A stretch of 64,000 nucleotides of DNA from contig CAZHIQ010000011.1 in the NCBI GenBank assembly GCA_964532595.1, positions 1 to 64,000 on the forward strand. Reading direction: 5' to 3'. The position numbers were made by a program, and so were the translations under genes. The notes beneath the pieces are model-generated. The model made no database searches. It was not told where the DNA came from and worked only from the letters and a program-made list of their open reading frames with translations. How positions within the stretch are numbered: position 1 is the stretch's first letter; each line of letters opens with the position of its first letter. This DNA is from Chryseosolibacter sp964532595 (lineage in GTDB: Bacteria; Bacteroidota; Bacteroidia; Cytophagales; Cyclobacteriaceae). Shown in pieces: positions 33,725-42,831 of this stretch.

Positions 33725-35385
33725 TGCTAAGGCGTCTGACCATAAAGAACTACGCGCTTATCCAAAGCCTGGAGATGGAGCCTTCGGGACACCTGAACGT
33801 GATTACAGGAGAAACCGGCGCCGGAAAGTCTATTATGCTCGGAGCAATCGGGCTTCTGCTGGGCAACCGGGCTGATACAAAGGTGTTGTGGGATGATCAG
33901 GAAAAGTGCATCATCGAAGGTACCTTCAACATCGACGCCTACGAGCTTAAACCCCTGTTCGAAGAACTTGATCTCGACTATGCCAACGAGACCTTTATTC
34001 GCAGGGAAATCAGTCCCGGTGGAAAATCGCGGGCCTTTATCAATGACACGCCGGTGACCCTGGATGCCTTACGACGGGTAGGCGGGCGTCTGATGGATGT
34101 ACACTCCCAACATGAAACACTGGAACTCGGCAACCAGTCTTTTCAGTTGCATCTGATCGACAGTTATGCGGGCAATGCCAAGATCAAAGGTTCGTACGAA
34201 CAAGCGTGGAAGAACTTCTCCGCGGCGCGGAAGAAATTTGAGAAACTGAGTGAGGAAGCTAACCAACTCGGAGAAGAAGCCGACTACGTAAATTTTCAGC
34301 TCGAAGAGCTCATAGAAGCCCGTTTGGAAGAAGACGAACTTGAAAAACTCGAACAGGAACTAAAAGTAGCCGAACACGCCGAGGAGATCAAAGTCCGGCT
34401 TCAGAGCACTTCTCAACTGCTGAACGAATCCGAGTTCTCGGTGTCCCGGGCTCTCGCAGAAGTAAAATCACATCTTCAGACAATTGCCTCCTGGTCGAAA
34501 CAATACGAAGGTCTGCTGCAACGGCTCGAGACCGCACGGCTCGAAATTGAGGACCTCGGTGATGAGATCAGCCGTGAGGAAGATAGGGTCGAATTTGATC
34601 CGGAACGGGCAGAGTGGGTGAAACAACGCCTGAGCACCCTCTATCATCTGATGACCAAGCATCGCGTTAATGATACCGCCGCACTGCTTCAGTTACAGGC
34701 TTCACTTTCCGAGAGAGCACAGCTCACGGGTAACGTCGATGGCGCCCTCGCGGACGCACAGGAAAAACTGAGAGAAGCGGAGAAAGTCTTATTGCAATCT
34801 GCCACGGAACTGCGCGCCACACGCCAGAAGGCCTTCGCTCCACTCCAGAAACAAATCACCGCGCTCCTGAAAGAACTCGGCATCCCGAACGCCACACTGG
34901 ATATCGAATTATCAGAAACCACACCCGGCCCAAGTGGTGCCGACCGCATCGATCTGCTTTTCAGCGCCAACAAAGGAGTGCCTCCTCGTCCCCTCGCACA
35001 GGTGGCGTCAGGTGGCGAGTTCTCCCGACTGATGTTTTGTGTAAAGTACGTGATGGCTGAAAAAACGGCGATACCTACCCTCGTCCTGGACGAAATCGAC
35101 AACGGCATATCAGGAGAAATCGCTATCCGGCTCGGACAACTAATGAAGCTCATGGCGCGGAAGCACCAACTGATAACCATCAGCCACCTCCCGCAGATCG
35201 CGGCACAGGGAGACACTCACTACTTTGTTTACAAAGACAATACAGCTAAGAAAACAGTTAGTTCAATCCGCCTGCTTAGCGAAAGTGAACGGATCGAGGA
35301 AATTGCCAAAATGATCGGAGGAAATAATCCCTCGCGCATAGCCCTCGAAAATGCACAGGAACTGCTGAGCGGAGCAGCTCAGTAA
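33724..35385 (+). CDS. recN: DNA repair protein RecN
   Basis: SMC-like ATPase of double-strand break repair, 553 residues. Walker A GETGAGKSIML (about residues 30-40), long coiled coils from about 160 to 360, then ASGGEFSRLMF (signature) and VLDEIDNGISGEIA (Walker B with D-loop), and the H-loop in ITISHLPQIAA. The ATG at 33724 overlaps the stop of the Sm-like gene. It converges on recQ with a 5-base gap; no terminator hairpin is visible between them. Confidence 0.95.
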   Translation: MLRRLTIKNYALIQSLEMEPSGHLNVITGETGAGKSIMLGAIGLLLGNRADTKVLWDDQEKCIIEGTFNIDAYELKPLFEELDLDYANETFIRREISPGGKSRAFINDTPVTLDALRRVGGRLMDVHSQHETLELGNQSFQLHLIDSYAGNAKIKGSYEQAWKNFSAARKKFEKLSEEANQLGEEADYVNFQLEELIEARLEEDELEKLEQELKVAEHAEEIKVRLQSTSQLLNESEFSVSRALAEVKSHLQTIASWSKQYEGLLQRLETARLEIEDLGDEISREEDRVEFDPERAEWVKQRLSTLYHLMTKHRVNDTAALLQLQASLSERAQLTGNVDGALADAQEKLREAEKVLLQSATELRATRQKAFAPLQKQITALLKELGIPNATLDIELSETTPGPSGADRIDLLFSANKGVPPRPLAQVASGGEFSRLMFCVKYVMAEKTAIPTLVLDEIDNGISGEIAIRLGQLMKLMARKHQLITISHLPQIAAQGDTHYFVYKDNTAKKTVSSIRLLSESERIEEIAKMIGGNNPSRIALENAQELLSGAAQ

Positions 35386-35390
35386 GACCG

Positions 35391-37301
35391 CTAGCGCGAT
35401 TTCTGCAACCTCGACGCGTCATCATAGACCAGAACCCCTTCGTCAACCATCTCGCGCACTGCGTCGACAAACAATTCACTATCAGCGGGGTTAACAGCTT
35501 TTTCCAACTGGTCGATGGTGAGCGATTTTCCGTCTATGATCTTCAATATGATCTCGCGTATCGTCTTAAAAGCACCTTGATTCTCACTACGTCGTTTTGA
35601 AATGCACACATCGCAAATTCCGCAGGTTACCTCTGTGTGTTCATTAAAATAGTCCTGCATAACCTGCATGCGACAACGGAACGACTGGGTTGCATACTCA
35701 GTCATAGCGTTCATCTTGCCAAAAATGAGCTCTCTCCGCATCTCCAGCCGCTGAATGTCAAGCGGAAGGTGGTCTACATCCTGACGGGGAATAACAAAAG
35801 TAACCTGAGGTCGTTCATTTGAGGGCGTGTACACAAGTATTCGAAGCTCATGCAGATGGTTCAACATCTCGACGACCACCGGTCGTGATACCTTGAGTCC
35901 TTTGGCAATCAACGCTTCATCTATCCGTGCAAAAGAGGAGAAAATCTCACCGCCATACAGCCTTAGCAACGTCTTGATAATGGGATCAAAGCGGGCATTA
36001 GCGACCTGAAACTCATAAAGGCGCGTGCTGTCCACAAGCACCTGCACGGCCGACGGGTTAAAGAAACTCTCATTGAAATGAATCAAGCCCTCCTCTTCCA
36101 ACTTTCGCAGACCATTAAATACTTCTACAGGAACAAGTCTGAAGCGATCGCAAAACTCGTGCATATCAAAATCGAAACTCTCCCCTTCGGCGCTTCCGAC
36201 AGCAATCTGATAGTGGTTGGCCAGGCTTTGATAGAGCACCCGAAGGTACTCAACCGGAGGTTGCGACTGCTTTACTTTTGCCTCCAGGCTGGAAACGTCG
36301 GCTTCCTGATACAATACTGCCGCGTAAGCACGCAAACCATCGCGTCCGGCGCGTCCCGCCTCCTGATAATAAGATTCAAGGTTCTCAGGTAAATCCAGAT
36401 GAACGACCAGTCGGACATCGGGCTTGTCAATACCCATTCCGAATGCATTGGTCGCCACCATGACCCTTGTCCGATTTTGAATCCAGTCGTCCTGCCTCCG
36501 CGTACGCTCTTCGAACGTCAAGCCTGCATGATAAAACGATGAGGGGCATTGATGCCGTTGCAACCAACCTGCGAGCTCTACGGTCGCTTTCCTGGAGCGA
36601 ACATAAACGATAGCACTTCCGGGTACCTTGCGCAGAATATCCAGCAACTTTTCGCCTTTGTTATCGGTCTTGCGAACAACAAACGAAAGATTATCGCGAG
36701 CAAATGACTTCCGGAAGAATGCATAGCCTTCAGCGAATCGCAACTTCTCGGCAATATCCGTTTGCACTTGAGCCGTCGCGGATGCCGTGAGCGCTATTAC
36801 CGGAACGTCGGGAACAAGATCGCGCAGGGTTGCTATTTGCAGGTAGGGCGGACGAAAGTCATAACCCCATTGGGAAATACAGTGGGCCTCATCAACGGCG
36901 ATAAGGCCGACTTTCATCTGTTTGAACCGGGCGATGAAGAGTTCGGTCTGCAATCGTTCGGGCGACACGTAGAGAAACTTCGTATCCCCGTAGATCGCAT
37001 TGTCGAGCAGGAGATCGATCGCGTCCCGCCTGAGCCCCGAATGGATGGCCACAGCTGGAATGCCCCTCCGTCTGAGTTGTTCAACCTGATCCTTCATCAG
37101 GGCAATCAGAGGAGAAACAACAATGCAGATTCCATCGCGCAGCATCGCGGGTACCTGAAAGCATACCGATTTCCCTCCCCCTGTAGGAAGAAGGGCAAGG
37201 GTATCTTTTCCAGACACTACAGCGTTAATAATTTCTTCCTGCAGAGGTCGGAAGTGCTCGTACCCCCAATATTTCCTGAGAACGGATAATGGTGTCTCCA
37301 C
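35391..37301 (-). CDS. recQ: ATP-dependent DNA helicase RecQ
   Basis: 3'-5' helicase, 636 residues. Motif 0 FRPLQEEII, Walker A PTGGGKS, DEAHCISQWGYDFRP with the aromatic-rich loop, SATATAQ-type motif III, AFGMGIDKPDVR and QEAGRAGRDG. The zinc cluster comprises FRCRMQVM and CGICDVC. The C-terminus is a winged helix-like stretch; no HRDC domain is recognisable. It faces recN, another recombination gene, tail to tail. The ATG at 37301 begins METPLSVLRKYWGY. Confidence 0.94.
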   Translation of the reverse strand: METPLSVLRKYWGYEHFRPLQEEIINAVVSGKDTLALLPTGGGKSVCFQVPAMLRDGICIVVSPLIALMKDQVEQLRRRGIPAVAIHSGLRRDAIDLLLDNAIYGDTKFLYVSPERLQTELFIARFKQMKVGLIAVDEAHCISQWGYDFRPPYLQIATLRDLVPDVPVIALTASATAQVQTDIAEKLRFAEGYAFFRKSFARDNLSFVVRKTDNKGEKLLDILRKVPGSAIVYVRSRKATVELAGWLQRHQCPSSFYHAGLTFEERTRRQDDWIQNRTRVMVATNAFGMGIDKPDVRLVVHLDLPENLESYYQEAGRAGRDGLRAYAAVLYQEADVSSLEAKVKQSQPPVEYLRVLYQSLANHYQIAVGSAEGESFDFDMHEFCDRFRLVPVEVFNGLRKLEEEGLIHFNESFFNPSAVQVLVDSTRLYEFQVANARFDPIIKTLLRLYGGEIFSSFARIDEALIAKGLKVSRPVVVEMLNHLHELRILVYTPSNERPQVTFVIPRQDVDHLPLDIQRLEMRRELIFGKMNAMTEYATQSFRCRMQVMQDYFNEHTEVTCGICDVCISKRRSENQGAFKTIREIILKIIDGKSLTIDQLEKAVNPADSELFVDAVREMVDEGVLVYDDASRLQKSR

Positions 37302-37399
37302 GCTATCTGCAATGACAATTCACCAAGTTACAAAGAAATATCCACCGTTGAAGGGACCCGACGCTCGCAGGGATCAGGTTTTCCTGATGAACATCCGCC

Positions 37400-37840
37400 C
37401 TAGTCTTTAAGGAGGACCGCATCAATCAGAATGAAATTGATGTGGTCTGGATCATCGACATTGAGTCTGAGTTTTCCACGCACAGTAATCAGGTCGTCGA
37501 CCCGGAATCGCTCCGGCCGGCCGGCGAAGTTTACTTCAGCAACCGACTCAGGTCCTCCGCCACCACAAAAGAAACACTGACTCATCGGATACTTCGAAAC
37601 GATGATATAGTCATCACCTTCGGGAGCAAAGGGAACATAATAACCCGTCAGGGTGACCTCCTTTCCTTCCAACTGAAGCACTTCCTGAGGAAACTTCGGA
37701 TAGAATATATACTCCCCCAACGATTCATCGAACTTTGGCTCAAACTGCGTCTTCGAGAATACGTGCCACATATCGCGCGTCTGCCCCAACGCAGTCATAA
37801 AGGTGAGGAAGAAGCAACTGGTCAAAAACAACCTTCGCAT
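37400..37840 (-). CDS. Secreted DUF3299-like protein with CxxC
   Basis: 146 residues, signal peptide to about Gln20. The mature domain has KEVTLTGYYVPF, then PMSQCFFCGGGGPESV (Cys89, Cys92), and ITVRGKLRLN, an OB-like beta pattern. I associate this with DUF3299-type periplasmic proteins, which sit beside MacB-like ABC transporters in Zur-regulated operons of Pseudomonas and Vibrio. The pair of cysteines could bind metal. It is the last gene of a three-gene unit after an ABC ATPase and permease. Confidence 0.7.
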   Translation of the reverse strand: MRRLFLTSCFFLTFMTALGQTRDMWHVFSKTQFEPKFDESLGEYIFYPKFPQEVLQLEGKEVTLTGYYVPFAPEGDDYIIVSKYPMSQCFFCGGGGPESVAEVNFAGRPERFRVDDLITVRGKLRLNVDDPDHINFILIDAVLLKD

Positions 37841-37851
37841 AATTTCGTTTT

Positions 37852-39081
37852 TTATTGTCGGGAGAGTACCTGTGCTATATCAACCCGATAAGCCTGCCAG
37901 GCAGGAATCATCGCACATATCGACCCCAATAACAAACTTCCACCCAAAAGTATTCCTTCTTCGGGATAGAAGACGAGACCTGTGATACCCGACCGTGAGG
38001 CGGTTTCCATGAAAATTTCCATTGCCACAAGGACACTGTGTCCCCAAATCAACCCGATACTACAACCAAGCAAAGTGAGCAAAACCCCTTCAACAAGAAG
38101 CACGAGAAATACGCGCTTCCGCGACGCACCCATTGATCTCATTATGGCAATGTCGAACCGGCGTTCTTTCAAAGAGTTGTACAAGGCTATGAAGATGCTC
38201 AACGCCGAGATAACAATAAGAACCACTGCAAACCCTTCGAGGATATCGGCACCCACACCGATTATGGAAAAAAGGCGAGCAGTTTCAAATGCCGGCGATG
38301 CAGCCTGAAGCGAAGTCTGGGTATTGATAAGCCGCGGGAGTTGAAGCGCCCCCATGGCCGACCGGTATTGAACCAGCAGTCCTGTTATCTCATAGGTAGA
38401 GTCTGCGGCAGACACCGACGGAACAAGTCTCGACGGTGAATCGTTCGATACCTCAACAGCAATGTAGAGATCATGCACGTGCCAGATACTTTCGACCGAC
38501 GTAAGAATCAGGTTGTCGACTACGGTTTGTGTTGGCGCGAGTATTCCTTTTACAACGAATGGATGTGCATCATGCGAATGACCGTCACCAGACATTCCGT
38601 GACTACTGTTAAAAGTATCGCCGAGAGAAAGCTGTAACGCTCGGGCTACCGCTGACCCAAGGGTGACCTCCATGGGATTCTCCCACCACGTTCCGCTATT
38701 TAGCGTTCCGCCATAATGCTCGACGTAAGCACGCGTGGTCCCCACGATTCGATATCCCAGATAACTATCACCGAGGGCCATGGGAATCGCCTGCTTTACC
38801 AGCCGGTTGCGGGCTATACGTTCCGCTTCGTACAGCTTGATATTGCCTGTCGGGAAATCGATATGAAAGATGTTGCAAAGGATAAGTTGCATGGGACTTC
38901 CCTTCGCCCCTACTACCAAATCAATGCCCCTTGCATTGGTATCGATCCTATCCCGAAGTTGGTGTCCAATCACAATGAGGATCGTTACGACGGCCGTTCC
39001 TAAACCCAGGAGAACAATATTCAACACCGTATTCAGCGGGCGAGCCCGGAGGTAGCGCCAGACCAGAAATAGCAGATTCAT
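37852..39081 (-). CDS. FtsX/MacB-like ABC transporter permease
   Basis: 409 residues. One N-terminal helix, a large periplasmic domain (about 45-270), then three C-terminal helices with the FtsX pattern (FDIAIMRSMGASRKRVFLVLLVEG). The periplasmic domain has a histidine-rich loop with His161, His168, His170 and His173 (HGMSGDGHSHDAHPF), suggestive of metal handling. The start is ATG 39081, two bases after the ATPase stop; a TTG at 39087 would overlap. Forms a transporter with the ATPase 39084-39719. Confidence 0.85.
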   Translation of the reverse strand: MNLLFLVWRYLRARPLNTVLNIVLLGLGTAVVTILIVIGHQLRDRIDTNARGIDLVVGAKGSPMQLILCNIFHIDFPTGNIKLYEAERIARNRLVKQAIPMALGDSYLGYRIVGTTRAYVEHYGGTLNSGTWWENPMEVTLGSAVARALQLSLGDTFNSSHGMSGDGHSHDAHPFVVKGILAPTQTVVDNLILTSVESIWHVHDLYIAVEVSNDSPSRLVPSVSAADSTYEITGLLVQYRSAMGALQLPRLINTQTSLQAASPAFETARLFSIIGVGADILEGFAVVLIVISALSIFIALYNSLKERRFDIAIMRSMGASRKRVFLVLLVEGVLLTLLGCSIGLIWGHSVLVAMEIFMETASRSGITGLVFYPEEGILLGGSLLLGSICAMIPAWQAYRVDIAQVLSRQ

Positions 39082-39083
39082 AT

Positions 39084-39719
39084 TCAACCCTTCGTTACCG
39101 AAACTTGTTTCTCAATGAGTGACTTCAATCGCTGATCGTGGGTAGCGACAAGCAAAGTACTATTATTCCTACGCGACGCCTCGAGAAGCATCCCAATAAC
39201 GCGGTCACAGTTCAGATCATCGAGCGCCGACGTGGGCTCATCCGCCAGGATAACGGCGGGCTTGTTGACCAATGCGCGGGCGATAGCCACTCGCTGTGCC
39301 TGACCGTGACTGATGCGGTGTACCGGTTTATCGGCAAGTTCAAGAACACCCAATGCATCAAGCACCGCGTCGATACGATTTGAATCTTGCGTGTATCCTG
39401 CTAGCCACGGTGCCATCATGAGGTTCTGGCGTACCGTAAGAGAACTGATGAGGTGGTTACGTTGAAAAACGAAACCTATGTTTGCGGCGCGGAACTTGTC
39501 AAGCGCATCCGCCGGCAGCGTTGTCAGGTCCTGGCTGTTAACAATCACACTCCCTGTCGATGCACGCATCAACCCACCGATCAGATGAAGTAACGTTGTC
39601 TTTCCGCTCCCGGAGTTTCCCAGTAACAGACAAGCTTCACCGCGTCCGACAGAAAAGTCGGGAAAATCGAGATTATTCTCGCTACCGTAGCGAAAGCTCA
39701 AGTCTTTAACTTCGATCAT
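39084..39719 (-). CDS. ABC transporter ATP-binding protein
   Basis: 211 residues. Walker A GNSGSGKTT, Q-loop FVFQRNHLI, signature ISHGQAQRVAIARAL (His-Gly-Gln replaces Gly-Gly-Gln), Walker B VILADEPTSALDD and H-loop VATHDQ. The upstream sequence TTTTTAGGAGGACATG contains a full Shine-Dalgarno core with only two bases before the ATG, unusual here. Partner of the permease and the CxxC protein downstream. Confidence 0.9.
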   Translation of the reverse strand: MIEVKDLSFRYGSENNLDFPDFSVGRGEACLLLGNSGSGKTTLLHLIGGLMRASTGSVIVNSQDLTTLPADALDKFRAANIGFVFQRNHLISSLTVRQNLMMAPWLAGYTQDSNRIDAVLDALGVLELADKPVHRISHGQAQRVAIARALVNKPAVILADEPTSALDDLNCDRVIGMLLEASRRNNSTLLVATHDQRLKSLIEKQVSVTKG

Positions 39720-39725
39720 GTCCTC

Positions 39726-39731
39726 CTAAAA
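39726..39731 (-). promoter_or_regulatory. Strong Shine-Dalgarno AGGAGG-like site
   Basis: Minus strand AGGAGGAC directly precedes the ATG of the ABC ATPase (spacing about two bases). Other genes in this window lack one. The position is approximate. Confidence 0.5.
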
Positions 39732-39771
39732 AGGTGAATATAGCAAAAAACGTTGCGACCGACGGGATGTG

Positions 39772-40878
39772 TTACATAAAGAACTCGATCTCCACCCTGC
39801 GGTTGAGTCGGCGATCTTCTGCGGACGCCCCAGAAACCACGGGCATGGTTTCACCGTAACCACGCGTAACAATTCTGTTTACATCGATCCCTTGCGTCAC
39901 CAGGTAGGCCGCGACGCTGCGCGCGCGTCGTAATGACAGTTCCATGTTATAAGATGGATCTCCAACATCGTCCGTATGTCCCGATAACCTCAGCTTGAGA
40001 CGTGGATTACGTCGCATATGTCGGACGACGTAATTGAGTTCACTGTACGACCCAGGCAACAACTCATGACTATTGAAAGCAAACTGAATATTGTTTAGAA
40101 CGTATGCCGTATTGAGGCGCGGTTCAGCGTCGGTCAGGACCGTCGGAGGCTCGGTCTTGTCTCCGTCTTGAAACAAGGGAAGCAGGCGCACATCATCGAT
40201 ATAGTAGTAGGCAGCATCGGCAAGCATCGGCTCCTGAGCAGGACGGAAGCGAATGTAATACCTCTTCGTTTCCGAGTCCTTATCGAAATTTCCAATAGTC
40301 AGAAACTGTTCCCCTCCGGCCGCGCGGAATTCCCCTACCGCTTCTTCCCATGAACCGGTTTCCGGAGTAAGAGCCGAGTCTTTCACGAATGCAAGGGTCG
40401 GAGAAATCTTCAGCCTACCGTCTCCCGAGACAGTGGCGAGACTATCGGAAACAAGTACTGCAATACGATCAATACTGTACTTCGAGTATGAGGAAAGCTT
40501 GTATCGAAATTCAATGCGATAGAGTGAATCGCGGACCAGCGGTTCCGTGAGTTTGCAGTGAAGGTACTCCCTGTATTCCTTTAGCGAAAGAAACGTGTAG
40601 ATTCCTGCATATCCTCTCCCCTGATAGGCATCGGAGACTCCGGCCCAGTTATAAGGGACAGCCGCCTCCCCCTCGCTACAGGCATTGAAATAATCGGGCG
40701 ACCCGGATGTCAGAGCTCGCCACGACGGCAGTCGAAATTCAGTCGGGTTGCGACTAAAACTTCCGGGACAGGAAGTATACATTTCAAAGTCCCCGTTGGG
40801 TACCAGGTTCTGGCCAGAGGCACTATATGCCAACATCCCCAACAGCGTGACCATTATCGCCGCACGAACTCCCGCCAA
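39772..40878 (-). CDS. OmpA-family cell-surface protein
   Basis: 368 residues. A signal-like start (MAGVRAAIMVTLLGMLAYSASGQ) is followed by a beta-rich carbohydrate-binding-like domain (NLVPNGDFEMYTSCPGSFS, family of gliding/surface proteins) and an OmpA C-terminal domain from about residue 260 (NIQFAFNSHELLPGSYSEL, LSGHTDDVGDPSYNMELSLRRA, GYGETMPVV) binding peptidoglycan. The start is TTG at 40878; an ATG at 40854 is the alternative. Third gene of the 42.8-39.8 kb unit. Confidence 0.85.
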   Translation of the reverse strand: MAGVRAAIMVTLLGMLAYSASGQNLVPNGDFEMYTSCPGSFSRNPTEFRLPSWRALTSGSPDYFNACSEGEAAVPYNWAGVSDAYQGRGYAGIYTFLSLKEYREYLHCKLTEPLVRDSLYRIEFRYKLSSYSKYSIDRIAVLVSDSLATVSGDGRLKISPTLAFVKDSALTPETGSWEEAVGEFRAAGGEQFLTIGNFDKDSETKRYYIRFRPAQEPMLADAAYYYIDDVRLLPLFQDGDKTEPPTVLTDAEPRLNTAYVLNNIQFAFNSHELLPGSYSELNYVVRHMRRNPRLKLRLSGHTDDVGDPSYNMELSLRRARSVAAYLVTQGIDVNRIVTRGYGETMPVVSGASAEDRRLNRRVEIEFFM

Positions 40879-40887
40879 CTCCGCGTG

Positions 40888-42003
40888 CTATTTGTAATAC
40901 GTCACCTCAACACGAAACCGGGGATCGATCGCTCCAAGGCGGTCGTAAGCCGATTTCGAAATCCGAATAATAACTTTATCTGTCATCGAGGTGTCAGGGA
41001 GCTTACCCATCACACGAACGAATACCTCGCGGTTGTTCATCTCGTTACGAACCTTAAGAATCGTCCCCATTGGCGCCGTGCGATGCAGCGCCAGGTACTT
41101 GCGATTGCCATCGGTCCCTTCGATCAGTTCGGCAAGTCCGGCCTCAACAATTTCATCCCCGCTTTTCAGCGACTCTGAAATACGAATAGACTCAGCCGAT
41201 TGCCCGGTTACCGGCGAAGGCACGTTGCGCTGAGGCTCGCTTGATTCCGCTGGCGGCGTCATAGCCACAACGGGAGCCTGCTCGGCCACAGTACTTTTCT
41301 CTTCTACCGGACGCGGAGACTCGACAGGAGATGCCGGCGCAGTAGTCTGTTGCGCCACTTCCGATCGTTCTGGTTGGGCGACATATAACGTTTGACCTAC
41401 ACGCAGCTCGTTCCCCTGCAGATTATTCCACTGACGAATTTCTTCAACAGTAACGCCGTACTGACGTGAGATGGCGTATAGCGTTTGTCCGCTTTCAACG
41501 GTGTGTACCCCCTTGCGAACCATTTGCACCGGTTGAGATTGAACTGGTTGGGATTGCACTGGCTGGGATTGCACTGGTGCAGCTCCGGTGCTCCTGATAA
41601 TCAGCTCCTGACCGACAGAAATGGTATTATCCGAAAGGTTGTTCGCCCGACGGATTTCGTCTGGCGACACGTTGTACTTTCTCGAAATAGCATACAGGGT
41701 TTCTCCCTGAACCACCTTGTGTACCCGTCCTGAGGATTGCCCTGCCGGAAGGCGTACGGGGCGCGGCGTCCACGGCACCCGAAGAATCTGGCCTATCTCA
41801 AGTCCGCTGCCAGCACTTGTGTTATGCTGAAGAATGGCGTCGACCGTAGTGCCATAGCGCCGGCTAATGCCAAAAAGCGTTTCCTTCTCTTCCACCCTGT
41901 GAATCACGAAGGTCTGGCCATTTATCGTTTCGATCCCCAGCGAATCGGTAGTCAGGGCAGGTTGATGAAAAGAAATGACAGCGAGAAACAGTAGTTTAAT
42001 CAT
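40888..42003 (-). CDS. LysM triple-repeat protein with RlpA-like end
   Basis: 371 residues, secreted (signal to about residue 20). Three LysM repeats: residues about 34-77 (HRVEEKETLFGISRRYGTTV), 93-137 (HKVVQGETLYAISRKYNVSP) and 164-208 (HTVESGQTLYAISRQYGVTV). Between repeats two and three is a PVQSQ linker encoded by a 15-base tandem repeat. The tail is a double-psi barrel-like domain (YLALHRTAPMGTILKVRNEMNN) as in RlpA. Probably a peptidoglycan-binding or remodelling factor. Overlaps the upstream DUF4905 gene by four bases. Confidence 0.87.
   Translation of the reverse strand: MIKLLFLAVISFHQPALTTDSLGIETINGQTFVIHRVEEKETLFGISRRYGTTVDAILQHNTSAGSGLEIGQILRVPWTPRPVRLPAGQSSGRVHKVVQGETLYAISRKYNVSPDEIRRANNLSDNTISVGQELIIRSTGAAPVQSQPVQSQPVQSQPVQMVRKGVHTVESGQTLYAISRQYGVTVEEIRQWNNLQGNELRVGQTLYVAQPERSEVAQQTTAPASPVESPRPVEEKSTVAEQAPVVAMTPPAESSEPQRNVPSPVTGQSAESIRISESLKSGDEIVEAGLAELIEGTDGNRKYLALHRTAPMGTILKVRNEMNNREVFVRVMGKLPDTSMTDKVIIRISKSAYDRLGAIDPRFRVEVTYYK
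41531..41575. repeat. 15-base tandem repeat, three copies
   Basis: Copies GGTTGAGATTGAACT, GGTTGGGATTGCACT and GGCTGGGATTGCACT. They encode the PVQSQ linker in the LysM gene on the minus strand. Likely to vary in copy number between strains. Confidence 0.85.
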
Positions 42004-42779
42004 AATATCGTATAAGCTCTAAGCTCTGTTTTGTCTTTTATGAACATGAGATGACCTGAAAAGATGAAAAAAGTATCCAGAGCAACTCCCTTCAGGTTTT
42101 CACCCAATTTCTCCTGCAGCAAAAATTGACCTCCGTCATCGAATACCAACAAATAGTTCGCCAATTCCGATTCCTGAACAAACGCGGAAATGATAATTAG
42201 TCCATTGTTTTCCAGGTACTCGATGCGCCGTAGTGGCGAAATACCCATCCGGGTCTGCAAAAAATTACCAACGGTGTTAAAATGGTCCGTTGCCTCCTCA
42301 TAATGAAACGGTCGAATTACTGTAAAATTTTGTGAATCTGCCAAATGTGATTCGGTGGAGCTGGTGAGATTTCCGGTGAACAGATCCAGCGCTACGAACT
42401 GGCCTGGATTTCGTGTATCCTGACCAATCACATACCGGGAAGTTGTTTCCGACAAGGCGAACCCATTTCTATACCAAAGCACTTTGTGCGCATTAACATC
42501 ATAGGCGACAACGCTCTTCTTGTCGGGATTGTCTGTACCGGTGTACACGGTTAGCAACAGGACATCACCCGCTGCGCCACCTAAACTGACCCACCAGGGC
42601 TCGTCGAAAATCTTGTCTTCGACCAGCCACTTGCCTGATGTCACCTCAACACACGAGAACATCGCCGTCTTGTTTCCAGCATCACGTGTTTCGATAAACA
42701 ACCGATCGCCGTTGGCGAGCATATTCCAAACAATCCCTGAAAAGGTGTGCGAAAAAGCGAGTGTGAGTGACGGTCCCAA
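42000..42779 (-). CDS. DUF4905-like protein
   Basis: 259 residues with a beta-propeller-like pattern (repeats such as SGIVWNMLANGDRLFIETRD, LLLTVYTGTDNPDKKSVVAYD, KVLWYRNG). The name DUF4905 is from memory of Cytophagales annotation; function unknown. No ATG in frame precedes residue 20; the frame opens just after a stop, so TTG at 42779 is the probable start. The stop overlaps the LysM gene, so the two are co-transcribed. The divergent partner is the NfeD gene. Confidence 0.7.
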   Translation of the reverse strand: MGPSLTLAFSHTFSGIVWNMLANGDRLFIETRDAGNKTAMFSCVEVTSGKWLVEDKIFDEPWWVSLGGAAGDVLLLTVYTGTDNPDKKSVVAYDVNAHKVLWYRNGFALSETTSRYVIGQDTRNPGQFVALDLFTGNLTSSTESHLADSQNFTVIRPFHYEEATDHFNTVGNFLQTRMGISPLRRIEYLENNGLIIISAFVQESELANYLLVFDDGGQFLLQEKLGENLKGVALDTFFIFSGHLMFIKDKTELRAYTIL

Positions 42780-42802
42780 ATCTTTTTTTCAATAAGCCTG
42801 CG

Positions 42803-42822
42803 ATTCACTACTTTTAGTGAAT
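42803..42822. promoter_or_regulatory. Inverted repeat in the divergent DUF4905/nfeD region
   Basis: ATTCACTA-cttt-TAGTGAAT: eight-base arms and a four-base centre. It occupies the 52-base gap between two divergent start codons. Too short and without a T run to be a terminator; better explained as an operator. Confidence 0.5.
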
Positions 42823-42831
42823 TCTAAAGGT

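Noticed and set aside
41531..41575. Short repeats considered as a CRISPR array
   Set aside because: Copies are contiguous 15-mers within a coding frame without spacers.
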